60,000 nucleotides of DNA from Membranipora membranacea (GCA_914767715.1 OU612073.1:18230001-18290000); one strand, 5' to 3'. Counted from the stretch's first letter, positions 1 through 13,080 are shown. The notes: generated by a model not told the origin, from the letters alone. Made by a program: numbers and translations.

Positions 1-3000
1 TTTGCAAAGAGTTGATGGATGTTAACAGGTCATGTAACAGAGTAGACATCAAATTCTTCACCGCCTAAGTGATCCTATCGTTCTTTGCATCATCAAGGAA
101 ACTAGATATAAACAGAAAGCATACACCAGTTAATTGTTCAGTATATTGTCCTTTCGTTTGTACAACGCTAAATGAATCCATGACCTCTCTGCCCAAAATA
201 TTAAGCCGCGTTTACACATGAGGTTGAAATGGTCAAATATTACTATGTCATGAGTGTCAGCGGAAAAGATTTAATCAGAGAGATGGAGCATAGAAGAGAA
301 TAATAATTGTGTGCATCCACCTTGTCGCCAATAAGCCATAATTTGCATATAATATTGATTATGTCATGTATTAGATGAGGCTTGTAACAACTAAGGTTAG
401 GGTGTTATAATCTCAAGCCAATCTGTGGCCATGTAGGCTCGCTAGACACGTCACAAGACATAGGGCTTCCTGTTACCAATTCAACTGACAAAAACACTGG
501 TAATGCATATTATACATCTGATTAGGCTTAGGCTACTTACGCTTAGCGGAGGGTGCTATCTTTTTTAGATCAGTCATTTCTGCATTGAAACTGTTTTCCT
601 CTGAATAGCATTCGGGTCTTCAACTTAACTGCTGGCAGCCTTGTCCCAAAAAGTACATCCAGAAATATAGATTGTGTACCTACAAGATCATACAATGTAA
701 ATCTGAGCAAGAGAAAGATTACGTAAATACTCAACTGATCGCTGGATCAGGAGGTCTTTCAATGAGAATGAGCACTAACTACGCTAGTCAACATGTTGCC
801 ATCACTTTGCCCTAATCCTTTACTGTCCCTCAGTTCCAAAGACAGGGCTAACTGAGGTAACTCAGTCCACCAGCAAGGAATCAATCAATCAATTATTGGA
901 GATAAAAACTAAGCTACTAGTACTACCCACCTAAGTAACCTGTCCTGACAAGCTTGTCAAAGATTGACAAAGCTTGTCAAGACAGGCTACCACCTAAGCA
1001 GCTATCCATCCCTTTAACTCCTTGCTAAGAGTAAGTGTACTCGACTTGACTTTTATGACTAGTACTACGGCTACTCTAGTAAAAAAATACTCACATCATC
1101 ATCTTTCTTTGGTTCAAAACTAACCAGTCTTCTTCTAATCAGGCCAGATGTTTTTATACAGGCTGTACCTGTCCAGTCTTCAACCAACTCATATAAGTAA
1201 AACATACAGCTAAGCTTATTTTGTTTCATCATAAAAAGAGTATAAGGAATTTGTCCAGTGCATGCTTGTACACTTTCAGTCTCTACTCTCTTGTCAAAAC
1301 CACTCGGTTTGCTTCATAATAGTTGAGCAGGAATGTAATTTGGAGGATAGTGAGGGATTTATGTAGTTTTAAATAACAATTCAACTTGAAAATTTTTTTA
1401 ATAAATTACAACTCATGTTTCATTGGAAATTTTGAGAATTGAGAACAAATAAAAATTGAGAAAATGCGAGACAATGTATTGAAGGGATATATTTTCTCAA
1501 TTTTAAGATAGTAGAGTTGTCTACTCTGGCAGGATTCTCAATTTTTCTCAATTATTCTCAATTTTAGGTAAAAGTATAGTGGATCTCTGGGCGGCGGGCT
1601 CGGGGTTAAACTTCTCGGTGAGAGTGGGGAAAAGAGGGAGGAGAAAAGAGAAAAAAGGGAGGGGCAAAGGAAAAAAATAAGAAGAAGTTGTCCTCTCATT
1701 TTACGTGTCATGACAACTTCTGGGATATTTTGTAGTTTTTTTTATAGTTATAAAACATAACCTTGTGCATAGAGAGAGGTATACAATGAGCAATAGAAAC
1801 GCTTTTTCAATTTGCAGATGAGGATTAATTGCCTTATGAGTCATCTAAACAATTGACTTTTGATGGCTGGCAAAGAAATTCTTAGCAGTGAACTATTTGA
1901 CCAGGTTGTTAATGACTTGATAGTCGCCAATAAAGGTTAGCTACGGCACGCAACACTGTTTGTTCATCATTTCATATAGAGTAATCCTGTGTGTTAGCTA
2001 GTAATGTCCATTTAGATATCTATGCTGCGACTTAATCAGCGATATAACAGAAACGGTATTATTTGCCAATTCAAGGAAAGAGTTTTATTTTGCGAAAGGT
2101 ATGGGTACAAAGCTTGTAAGATAGGTTATATTGTATTTAATAAGATACAAATTTAAGCAGATGATTTCTCAAAATTAAAACTATAGCACCTCGATGTTGA
2201 TCTCAATGTCCTCAACAAAAAAATTAATCCTTTTATTCAGCCTGAAAAGTTGCTACTAAAACATGAGAGTCAAGTAAAAAAAACACTAGAATATATCAAG
2301 CACAGCACTGTGTACAGGTCAGAAGACAGTCATAGGAAAATCCTTAGTAGGTATTTACATAATATGTATGTCGACGTCATGATGACCTTACAATACCCCA
2401 TTGCACGCTGAATGCAGAACTTGAGGCTAATATTAAGATGGTTCAGACTGCAGCTCAGCTCGTATGGCCGTACGAATGCGGACAAGATTTGTTGAAGTGT
2501 TCTTTGCAGCAGGTGATGAGTTGGCAGCGTGCAGTCAACATATGAGATATGACAGCGTGGCAGTCTGGATCTGTGCAGCAAGACTCTCACTACACCTGCA
2601 AGAGGAGAATGTTTATATTATGCAATAAGGGCAATGTGAAAGTATCTGATAAAACAAAAGATGCTTTTTCCAATGTATCGCATCGGCAAAATTGTCTTTT
2701 GTCTGATCAGATGTGATCCTGTCAGGTTTGGTAGTTTTTGCATGAGCTTTGCGATTTTACGTTGTGATTGCACAAATGAATTGAATCAGCTGCTGTGATG
2801 GTTGCCTCAGTGCCACGTTAGAATGAAAACTATTCAAAGTGTCTAAACATCTAGCATTGACGAGTACCATAGAGGAGTAAATATTTTCTTGAATTAAATT
2901 TAGCTAGATGAGTTAATGTTAGCTAATACTCAATTCTAGCTAATTTGAGCTTATTCAAGTAGCCTATGTGCGGAAAGGCGCACTTCTCCTCAAAACAAAC

Positions 3001-6000
3001 ACTAATAAACTTTGGGCCTACTTTGCTTTAAGAAAACAACATACCATTTGCAAAGAGTTGATGGATGTTAACAGGTCATGTAACAGAGTAGACATCAAAT
3101 TCTTCACCGCCTAAGTGATCCTATCGTTCTTTGCATCATCAAGGAAACTAGATATAAACAGAAAGCATACACCAGTTAATTGTTCAGTATATTGTCCTTT
3201 CGTTTGTACAACGCTAAATGAATCCATGACCTCTCTGCCCAAAATATTAAGCCGCGTTTACACATGAGGTTGAAATGGTCAAATATTACTATGTCATGAG
3301 TGTCAGCGGAAAAGATTTAATCAGAGAGATGGAGCATAGAAGAGAATAATAATTGTGTGCATCCACCTTGTCGCCAATAAGCCATAATTTGCATATAATA
3401 TTGATTATGTCATGTATTAGATGAGGCTTGTAACAACTAAGGTTAGGGTGTTATAATCTCAAGCCAATCTGTGGCCATGTAGGCTCGCTAGACACGTCAC
3501 AAGACATAGGGCTTCCTGTTACCAATTCAACTGACAAAAACACTGGTAATGCATATTATACATCTGATTAGGCTTAGGCTACTTACGCTTAGCGGAGGGT
3601 GCTATCTTTTTTAGATCAGTCATTTCTGCATTGAAACTGTTTTCCTCTGAATAGCATTCGGGTCTTCAACTTAACTGCTGGCAGCCTTGTCCCAAAAAGT
3701 ACATCCAGAAATATAGATTGTGTACCTACAAGATCATACAATGTAAATCTGAGCAAGAGAAAGATTACGTAAATACTCAACTGATCGCTGGATCAGGAGG
3801 TCTTTCAATGAGAATGAGCACTAACTACGCTAGTCAACATGTTGCCATCACTTTGCCCTAATCCTTTACTGTCCCTCAGTTCCAAAGACAGGGCTAACTG
3901 AGGTAACTCAGTCCACCAGCAAGGAATCAATCAATCAATTATTGGAGATAAAAACTAAGCTACTAGTACTACCCACCTAAGTAACCTGTCCTGACAAGCT
4001 TGTCAAAGATTGACAAAGCTTGTCAAGACAGGCTACCACCTAAGCAGCTATCCATCCCTTTAACTCCTTGCTAAGAGTAAGTGTACTCGACTTGACTTTT
4101 ATGACTAGTACTACGGCTACTCTAGTAAAAAAATACTCACATCATCATCTTTCTTTGGTTCAAAACTAACCAGTCTTCTTCTAATCAGGCCAGATGTTTT
4201 TATACAGGCTGTACCTGTCCAGTCTTCAACCAACTCATATAAGTAAAACATACAGCTAAGCTTATTTTGTTTCATCATAAAAAGAGTATAAGGAATTTGT
4301 CCAGTGCATGCTTGTACACTTTCAGTCTCTACTCTCTTGTCAAAACCACTCGGTTTGCTTCATAATAGTTGAGCAGGAATGTAATTTGGAGGATAGTGAG
4401 GGATTTATGTAGTTTTAAATAACAATTCAACTTGAAAATTTTTTTAATAAATTACAACTCATGTTTCATTGGAAATTTTGAGAATTGAGAACAAATAAAA
4501 ATTGAGAAAATGCGAGACAATGTATTGAAGGGATATATTTTCTCAATTTTAAGATAGTAGAGTTGTCTACTCTGGCAGGATTCTCAATTTTTCTCAATTA
4601 TTCTCAATTTTAGGTAAAAGTATAGTGGATCTCTGGGCGGCGGGCTCGGGGTTAAACTTCTCGGTGAGAGTGGGGAAAAGAGGGAGGAGAAAAGAGAAAA
4701 AAGGGAGGGGCAAAGGAAAAAAATAAGAAGAAGTTGTCCTCTCATTTTACGTGTCATGACAACTTCTGGGATATTTTGTAGTTTTTTTTATAGTTATAAA
4801 ACATAACCTTGTGCATAGAGAGAGGTATACAATGAGCAATAGAAACGCTTTTTCAATTTGCAGATGAGGATTAATTGCCTTATGAGTCATCTAAACAATT
4901 GACTTTTGATGGCTGGCAAAGAAATTCTTAGCAGTGAACTATTTGACCAGGTTGTTAATGACTTGATAGTCGCCAATAAAGGTTAGCTACGGCACGCAAC
5001 ACTGTTTGTTCATCATTTCATATAGAGTAATCCTGTGTGTTAGCTAGTAATGTCCATTTAGATATCTATGCTGCGACTTAATCAGCGATATAACAGAAAC
5101 GGTATTATTTGCCAATTCAAGGAAAGAGTTTTATTTTGCGAAAGGTATGGGTACAAAGCTTGTAAGATAGGTTATATTGTATTTAATAAGATACAAATTT
5201 AAGCAGATGATTTCTCAAAATTAAAACTATAGCACCTCGATGTTGATCTCAATGTCCTCAACAAAAAAATTAATCCTTTTATTCAGCCTGAAAAGTTGCT
5301 ACTAAAACATGAGAGTCAAGTAAAAAAAACACTAGAATATATCAAGCACAGCACTGTGTACAGGTCGGAAGACAGTCATAGGAAAATCCTTAGTAGGTAT
5401 TTACATAATATGTATGTCGACGTCATGATGACCTTACAATACCTCATTGCACGCTGAATGCAGAACTTGAGGCTAATATTAAGATGGTTCAGACTGCAGC
5501 TCAGCTCGTATGGCCGTACGAATGCGGACAAGATTTGTTGAAGTGTTCTTTGCAGCAGGTGATGAGTTGGCAGCGTGCAGTCAACATATGAGATATGACA
5601 GCGTGGCAGTCTGGATCTGTGCAGCAAGACTCTCACTACACCTGCAAGAGGAGAATGTTTATATTATGCAATAAGGGCAATGTGAAAGTATCTGATAAAA
5701 CAAAAGATGCTTTTTCCAATGTATCGCATCGGCAAAATTGTCTTTTGTCTGATCAGATGTGATCCTGTCAGGTTTGGTAGTTTTTGCATGAGCTTTGCGA
5801 TTTTACGTTGTGATTGCACAAATGAATTGAATCAGCTGCTGTGATGGTTGCCTCAGTGCCACGTTAGAATGAAAACTATTCAAAGTGTCTAAACATCTAG
5901 CATTGACGAGTACCATAGAGGAGTAAATATTTTCTTGAATTAAATTTAGCTAGATGAGTTAATGTTAGCTAATACTCAATTCTAGCTAATTTGAGCTTAT

Positions 6001-7907
6001 TCAAGTAGCCTATGTGCGGAAAGGCGCACTTCTCCTCAAAACAAACACTAATAAACTTTGGGCCTACTTTGCTTTAAGAAAACAACATACCATTTGCAAA
6101 GAGTTGATGGATGTTAACAGGTCATGTAACAGAGTAGACATCAAATTCTTCACCGCCTAAGTGATCCTATCGTTCTTTGCATCATCAAGGAAACTAGATA
6201 TAAACAGAAAGCATACACCAGTTAATTGTTCAGTATATTGTCCTTTCGTTTGTACAACGCTAAATGAATCCATGACCTCTCTGCCCAAAATATTAAGCCG
6301 CGTTTACACATGAGGTTGAAATGGTCAAATATTACTATGTCATGAGTGTCAGCGGAAAAGATTTAATCAGAGAGATGGAGCATAGAAGAGAATAATAATT
6401 GTGTGCATCCACCTTGTCGCCAATAAGCCATAATTTGCATATAATATTGATTATGTCATGTATTAGATGAGGCTTGTAACAACTAAGGTTAGGGTGTTAT
6501 AATCTCAAGCCAATCTGTGGCCATGTAGGCTCGCTAGACACGTCACAAGACATAGGGCTTCCTGTTACCAATTCAACTGACAAAAACACTGGTAATGCAT
6601 ATTATACATCTGATTAGGCTTAGGCTACTTACGCTTAGCGGAGGGTGCTATCTTTTTTAGATCAGTCATTTCTGCATTGAAACTGTTTTCCTCTGAATAG
6701 CATTCGGGTCTTCAACTTAACTGCTGGCAGCCTTGTCCCAAAAAGTACATCCAGAAATATAGATTGTGTACCTACAAGATCATACAATGTAAATCTGAGC
6801 AAGAGAAAGATTACGTAAATACTCAACTGATCGCTGGATCAGGAGGTCTTTCAATGAGAATGAGCACTAACTACGCTAGTCAACATGTTGCCATCACTTT
6901 GCCCTAATCCTTTACTGTCCCTCAGTTCCAAAGACAGGGCTAACTGAGGTAACTCAGTCCACCAGCAAGGAATCAATCAATCAATTATTGGAGATAAAAA
7001 CTAAGCTACTAGTACTACCCACCTAAGTAACCTGTCCTGACAAGCTTGTCAAAGATTGACAAAGCTTGTCAAGACAGGCTACCACCTAAGCAGCTATCCA
7101 TCCCTTTAACTCCTTGCTAAGAGTAAGTGTACTCGACTTGACTTTTATGACTAGTACTACGGCTACTCTAGTAAAAAAATACTCACATCATCATCTTTCT
7201 TTGGTTCAAAACTAACCAGTCTTCTTCTAATCAGGCCAGATGTTTTTATACAGGCTGTACCTGTCCAGTCTTCAACCAACTCATATAAGTAAAACATACA
7301 GCTAAGCTTATTTTGTTTCATCATAAAAAGAGTATAAGGAATTTGTCCAGTGCATGCTTGTACACTTTCAGTCTCTACTCTCTTGTCAAAACCACTCGGT
7401 TTGCTTCATAATAGTTGAGCAGGAATGTAATTTGGAGGATAGTGAGGGATTTATGTAGTTTTAAATAACAATTCAACTTGAAAATTTTTTTAATAAATTA
7501 CAACTCATGTTTCATTGGAAATTTTGAGAATTGAGAACAAATAAAAATTGAGAAAATGCGAGACAATGTATTGAAGGGATATATTTTCTCAATTTTAAGA
7601 TAGTAGAGTTGTCTACTCTGGCAGGATTCTCAATTTTTCTCAATTATTCTCAATTTTAGGTAAAAGTATAGTGGATCTCTGGGCGGCCTGTCAGAGTTAA
7701 ACTTCTCGGTGAGAGTGGGGAAAAGAGGGAGGAGAAAAGAGAAAAAAGGGAGGGGCAAAGGAAAAAAATAAGAAGAAGTTGTCCTCTCATTTTACGTGTC
7801 ATGACAACTTCTGGGATATTTTGTAGTTTTTTTTATAGTTATAAAACATAACCTTGTGCATAGAGAGAGGTATACAATGAGCAATAGAAACGCTTTTTCA
7901 ATTTGCA
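1..7907. repeat. Tandem array of a 3,046-bp unit (2.6 copies visible)
   Basis: The sequence at 1 restarts at 3047 and again at 6093, giving an exact period of 3,046 bp. Copies 1 and 2 are nearly identical: I saw only two substitutions, near 2307/5367 and 2398/5444. Copy 3 stops around 7907, inside the unit, and differs in a short patch near 7687-7696 compared with 1592-1602. The array is cut by the window start, so the true copy number is unknown. The unit contains a Hind III-site-bearing hairpin (939-986), a region rich in inverted gagaattgag-type motifs (about 1430-1565), a purine-rich tract (about 1625-1690) and a 10-bp inverted repeat around 1684-1722. An 86-codon open frame on the minus strand is conserved between copies only because the DNA is identical. 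I see no supported gene. Confidence 0.95.
939..986. repeat. Hairpin inside the 3-kb unit
   Basis: Two imperfect arms of about 22 bp, each containing tgacaa(a)gcttgtca, are separated by a few bases. The arms end in cctgtc and gacagg. The block is flanked by similar ctaccacctaag-type words, which suggests a small inserted palindromic element. The same hairpin recurs in copies 2 and 3, 3,046 bp apart. A related fragment is present near 29103-29122. Confidence 0.7.
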
Positions 7908-8480
7908 ATGAATTCATAAATTTTCTATTTAATAAACAAACACTAGCATTAATAAAAAAAACGCTCATTAGAAGGTGATTTCCAAGGGATTATAATACAG
8001 ACAATTAATGAGAATGCTTAAATGATTATGGTGTACTTTGCTTGCTTGAGTTAATTGTTCTCATGAGATGATGTAATGGATCATTCAAAGTTGAACATCA
8101 GGGAGGATATTCTGAGTGAGTCGCAGTCCTAATTCATTAGCGAACGCCCTCTGCTGTCAAAGAGTCATGCAGGCCTCGTCACAGGCCTTTCTACAAACAC
8201 CTATGTTGAGCGATGTATAGCATTATGAATAAATATCATTGGGAAACCACATGGAGACAGCGATGCTAAAGTTTTGAAAGCCAAATACTTTTTTTGTGCT
8301 TTCAGAGTATCCACTAAATAGTTAAAAAATTTTACAATATTGAAACAGACAAGAAAGGCATCTTACACGACTGATACCTAGTGATACTTCCGGCCGGTAT
8401 TTGCCCGATATTTTTCATTTTGTTACCGTTTTTTTCTATCAATGAATTTTAAAACTTATATGTAAGATTTAAAGGGTGGG
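7908..8480. repeat. Dispersed repeat R1, left copy
   Basis: This segment begins abruptly where the tandem array ends. It is recognisably similar, in the same orientation, to about 16840-17400. Shared stretches include gatttccaagggattataat, a run around agttgaacatc and another around gcaggcctcgtcacag. The two copies bracket the inverted duplication and the first tRNA block. There is no open frame of note. It may be an old mobile element or a trace of segmental duplication. Confidence 0.75.
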
Positions 8481-9683
8481 TGTATGAGATTAGGGAAACC
8501 CTATCCAAAGAACTAAAGGAAGACAGCAAAAAGAACACAAAATGAAACCTCTTTGGTTTGTCTAAATACATTGGCTAGCACTTGTCATGCATGGACAGTA
8601 ACACCTTACTTTAAAACACAGCCACAAATAGAGGACGAGAAACAAAACTCTCAAATTTCAAATCTCAAATTCACTATTTTGTTATTTCATCCGTGGCAGG
8701 GTTAGTATAACATATGACTAGCAGTTTTACATTTTTGATAGATCAAAATCATTTACTTGTCTCTAATTTGTATTGACTCAGATACAGCCCTCCTAATATA
8801 TAATATCATAGGACATTGTATCATTTCCTTCAACATCACATTATGTTTTATGATTATATAATGTTTGATTTATTCAACGAAGGTTGGGCCAAACTGTTAT
8901 TGTTACTGTTACAATAATAATTTTCCAGCAAAAACTGTGAACTTGTAATGATGGAGGAACCATCTTATTTGCTGGGTATTTCAATTTTTCAGTGTCACGG
9001 CCAGATTCCTGTAACCAGAGACGTCAACATACCATAAAATAGAGTTATCACACAATCTCCACCCTTCCTGCCTTTAGAATCATTACCTTCTAATTTTGAA
9101 ACTAAAGACTTAAAGAGTAAAACTGCAGATGATTGTTTTCGCATTTGACCACTTTAACATTAGTATTAGACTTTAGTAACAACTGTATCAAACAAATTAA
9201 ATTTGAAATATCTGAGACTAAAAAAATCTTAGATGCGCTCTTGATATTTAATAGACTAGTCATTATCAAGCATGCTGAGAGAAATTTGAATGGAGATTGA
9301 TTTTCTGACAAGGATGAGGACAGTAATACTAATGAGTGTTTTTACCAATAATGTTTATTTCTGTTGCACATAGATCAAACATAAATCTTTCTTTATCGTT
9401 AAAGAAACATTCGAATGCAACTACCTCGCTATTAACATTATAACAGCGTTTCAAAGTTAATGAATCAACAGTTAATTTTTTATTTATATAGAATAGCCAA
9501 ATAGAGAGAGAGCATAGAAGCTTGATGGTGAACAATCAAGGTATCCTTTCCCACTTTCTGTTTCTTCGTCTAGCTGACGTAGCTATAGTGACCTAAAGAT
9601 AAACATAAATTATTTCAATCTTGTAATGTATATCTATATATGCTATGATGTATGGAATGGACAATCATCTCCTTGTGCTTAAT

Positions 9684-10468
9684 TTAGGCGAATGACCCAA
9701 TCTGAGGAAAAGGAATATCAGGTGATAAAATTTTATTTAACTCACCTCCAAAGGTAACTCCTCCTCTTCGTCCATTATCATCTCTGTGTCCTCCTCTGCT
9801 GCCATCATCACCACCATTTCCAGTACGACCACCTAGGCCATCATCACCACTTCTACCATTATCACCATGTCGACCTTTACCATCATCTCTTCCCTTTCCG
9901 TCTTTTCCTCCATGCGCATCCCTAACATCATTTCCAACATTATCACCACGTCCACCTCTTACATCATCTCCACTACCCATGTTTCCTCCATTCATTTCAT
10001 TGTTGCTATCACTGCCATCAATGCCATCTCCATTGCTGCTACTTCCTCTCTTAGGAGCAGGTGCATATGCGGCAAGGCAAAGGCCTATAACAAAAACACA
10101 GGTTTCAGTTTGTGATTCAACAGACCGATTACTGTTCGAGTAATACTCGGCTAATCACGTGTTTTAAAAAAGGCGTAAGTTATTCAACTTCCCAAATACT
10201 TTGTTCAAAAAAATAATGAATTTCTTCTATATGACCAGAGCAACATGTTTTTTTTCAGAAGTATAATCTGGCAGTGAAGTATATTTATTGATTACATTTA
10301 GTTCCGATGACAAAAATATTTATACATGGGATTTAGCAATTGCAAAAAATTCGAAAGATATGAGATGGATTTATGCAAACAAAGCTGCAATTCAAAGGTG
10401 ATGAAAGGATACTTAGACTCACCAAGAATGACAGCAAATACAGCTAAGGAGGTGATTAGTTTGTTCAT
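9684..10468 (-). CDS. Secreted Gly/Asp/His-rich protein, copy A
   Basis: Two coding exons, 10468-10423 and 10084-9684, joined by a phase-1 intron, give 148 aa. The N-terminus MNKLITSLAVFAVILG continues into a short hydrophobic stretch ending near AAYA, a typical secretory signal peptide. The mature chain is low-complexity, built from GGD/GDDG/GKD/GRH-type repeats rich in Gly, Asp, Asn, Arg and His, with no cysteine pattern. It ends in a less repetitive tail (VTFGGELNKIL...). The composition would suit an extracellular matrix, mucus, adhesive or metal/mineral-binding role, but that is inference. The paralog on the opposite strand (13386-14212) shares exon structure and signal peptide. A 44-nt GTGAGT...CAG stretch near the 3' end could be read as a mini-intron. 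I kept it as coding because the longer unspliced frame is simplest. Confidence 0.8.
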
Positions 10469-10614
10469 CTAAAAAAAGAAAATTGGATAATTTCAGATAA
10501 GTGAAAGGCCCACGTCATTTCTCAGTTACATGGAAACATATTAATTGGCCAAAACATTAGGACGGGTAAAACCGATTTTAAGAGATCCCAGCAAAAAGTC
10601 AGGAGTACATTTAA

Positions 10615-10991
10615 AGTGCAACCAAGGTTTCAAACAACTTCTCACTGATGGCCATTGATTAATAGCAGACTGCACCTTCTGCATGGGGAAAAAGACAAAA
10701 TATAATTCGGATGATTATTCAGCCAGAATTCTTGTGAAACATTTCTTCCATCAGGCACTCAAACTCAGCTAAAAGAGAATACCACATAGCAGTTTCCTGT
10801 TCCTGTTATTATTTAGCCTGTGCTCTATAATTATTACAGCAAAGTCTTGGAACCTCCTCTAAACTGAAGTGTTACCCAGCTTAGAGTCAGCAACTACTTT
10901 GAGTTTTGCATCGCGTAATGCACAAAGCTGATGCTGCCCAGCACATTATTTGCTACCCATTAATGCATTGCTGCGAAACCTTGGTTGCCCT
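10615..10991. mobile_element. TTAA-flanked MITE, copy 1
   Basis: A 377-bp non-autonomous element. Its ends are inverted repeats of about 17 bp: AGGGCAACCAAGGTTTC (first bases altered here to AGTGC) and GAAACCTTGGTTGCCCT. It is flanked by TTAA at 10611-10614 and 10992-10995. A TTAA target duplication is the signature of piggyBac-type transposases. There is no coding capacity. The element lies in the leader intron of secreted-protein copy A. The corresponding place in the right arm has a single TTAA (around 13278), i.e. an empty site. Confidence 0.88.
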
Positions 10992-10995
10992 TTAA

Positions 10996-11372
10996 AGGGC
11001 AACCAAGGTTTCAAACAACTTCTCATTGATGGCCATTGATTAATAGCAGATTGCACCTTCTGCATGGGGAAAAAGACAAAATATAATTCGGATGATTATT
11101 CAGCCAGAATTCTTGTGAAACATTTCTTCCATCAGGTACTCAAACTCAGCTAAAAGAGAATACCACATAGCAGTTTCCTGTTCCTGTTATTATTTAGCCT
11201 GTGCTCTATAATTATTACAGCAAAGTCTTGGAACCTCCCCTAAACTGAAGTGTTACCCAGCTTAGAGTCAGCAACTACTTTGAGTTTTGCATCGCGTAAC
11301 GCACAAAGCTGATGCTGCCCAGCACATTATTTGCTACCCATTAATGCATTGCTGCGAAACCTTGGTTGCCCT
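10996..11372. mobile_element. TTAA-flanked MITE, copy 2
   Basis: A second element, also exactly 377 bp, in the same orientation as copy 1. It shares the middle TTAA (10992-10995) with copy 1 and is closed by TTAA at 11373-11376. The two copies differ at only a few sites; those I noticed are transitions apart from the altered first terminus. Back-to-back elements sharing one target site can arise by insertion of one copy into the TTAA flank of the other. Confidence 0.88.
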
Positions 11373-11493
11373 TTAAGTACTAAACAATTGCACTTTTCAG
11401 ATTTGACATTTACGTGTGATTATATTACAACAAGGTTGATTTAAACATTGATACTAAATTGTAGTAGAATTGTGAACTGTAACAGAACTTACC

Positions 11494-11563
11494 TTGAAAG
11501 TTGTTGTGGTCAGACAAGTTTTCAAACTCTGTGATTAGAGTAGGTGCACATCTGCCTTTTATA
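11494..11563 (-). promoter_or_regulatory. TATA box and 5' leader of copy A
   Basis: TATAAAAG on the minus strand occupies 11563-11556. About 30 nt downstream lies a putative leader exon ending in ...tttcaag at 11493, followed by a GTAAGT donor. The same box, spacing and leader occur in the paralog at 13081-13152, which supports function. The next acceptor (tttttttag type) lies immediately before the start codon at 10468. Confidence 0.7.
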
Positions 11564-13080
11564 GTGTTCAACTCAGAAACATCTCATTAATTATGCACCA
11601 TTAAATTTTACACCATTGTACTAAACCACTCATCTGTCTTTCATAGTGATGACGAAAAATAATCTCATTAAATCAGTCATATTATAATAATGTACACCAA
11701 CATGTGGGGGCAGCAACTTCTTCCGCTTTTTACAGGTACGAGGTATGATAAACAGGGACACCAAAAGGTCATTCTACTTTAGGCTGATGCTATGACTAAT
11801 CTGAAGGAGGAATTTGACTACATCAGCCATCTGTCATTCTAGGACAGGAAAACAATATGGTGGTATTACACGACTGGTACCTAAATCTAGCTCACAACAA
11901 AAGCCTAATTAGTTATTCCTGTGTACAAGTTGTGCATGGACATTAGGCTACAGGGAAATACTGAATTAATTAAATATTTTGAAACCTTAGAAGTTCAAGG
12001 GTAAATCAGATGACATGTTAATGTGTTCTTGCTCATGTTTTTTTGTAAAAATGTAATTTGTTTTCCTGTTTTTGAGGTACTCAAATTATTAGGGGTATCA
12101 TCGACTTTTCAAGCAGCATTATGAAAAGCTACATATCTGCCAAGAGTATTTCGAGTAGACACTGACTCTATGTTGATCATTAACATGTGCTTACAGGTGC
12201 TTACTATGGATTATACTGCTGTTCTGTTGGCTAAAGTATATATCTTACGCAGTCCGAGTTAATCAATAAATATATATATATATATCCAGCTCCATGGCCC
12301 GCCTTGATACATCTCTCTGCACTTATGTAGACCAGGCCCTTGCACATAACTTGTTGAAATTTCATGTTTTACAGTCGTGAGTTTTGAGGGGATTGATCTT
12401 TTGAAAATTCATTCCCGATAAGTTCATGGCTTGTATTTTGCCCCCAAATGATAACATTTCTCTATGATGATCACTGAAATTAGAATTCAACCAAAGCCTA
12501 TGTACCATGGCCCAATTCTGCCATACTATGTTTTGGAAGATTAGAAAGCAGCTGCCTAGAAATAAAATTCGTTTCCTAAATAATGTATGACATATGACAT
12601 ATGCTGTATTTTTTCTTCAAAGTTTTAATTTAGTGAAACTATGATCAAATAAATATCCCGGCACTATCTGGTCGGTATTTAAATGTAATGTAAAATTGAC
12701 ATCCCCGTGCATAAATGGAAACACAGGAATAATTAATTAATTAGATTTAGGTACCAGTCAGGGATATACCTCCACTGCATTGCTAAACTATCCTACAACA
12801 GGTCAACAGGGCCTTGATTTATTTTCTATTTCAGGTAAAGTTTTAGTCCAAAAGTAAAACAACCAAAAACAATGACAATTTCGGTGTCCATATTTCAACA
12901 TACCTCGTACCTGTCAAAAGCGGAAGAAGTTGCTGCCCCCACATGTTGGTGTACATTGTTATATGACTGAATTAATGAGATTATTTTTATATCATCACTA
13001 TGAAAGACAGATGAGTGGTTTAGTACAATGGTGTACAATGAAATGGTGCATAACTAATGAGATGTTTCCGAGTTGAACAC

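Larger units (their letters stand above)
8780..11990 (-). repeat. Left arm of large inverted duplication
   Basis: Read on the minus strand, this arm is similar over its length to about 12690-15090 on the plus strand. Matches include the promoter (11556-11563 against 13081-13088), both coding exons, the 3' flank near 9100-9310 (against 14570-14790), and outer sequence near 8800-8990 (against 14900-15060). The inner block near 11860-11960 matches 12690-12770. This arm is longer than the right one mainly because of two MITE insertions (10615-11372). The spacer of about 0.7 kb (11990-12690) has no clear partner and contains a short TA run near 12272. Confidence 0.9.

Noticed and set aside
2330-5636. 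Identical 86-codon minus-strand frames in both array copies
   Set aside because: The frames are conserved only because the whole 3-kb unit is. No splice partner, domain or codon-level constraint is seen.
9102-9535. Minus-strand frames in the left arm, with a similar one at 14580-14771
   Set aside because: They lie downstream of the secreted-protein stop in each arm, and the reading frames are not preserved consistently between arms. They look like conserved 3' flank.
12900-13060. Inverted duplication as an assembly artefact
   Set aside because: The arms differ by many substitutions and indels, and one arm has two extra MITEs, so it is not a fold-back of the same molecule.
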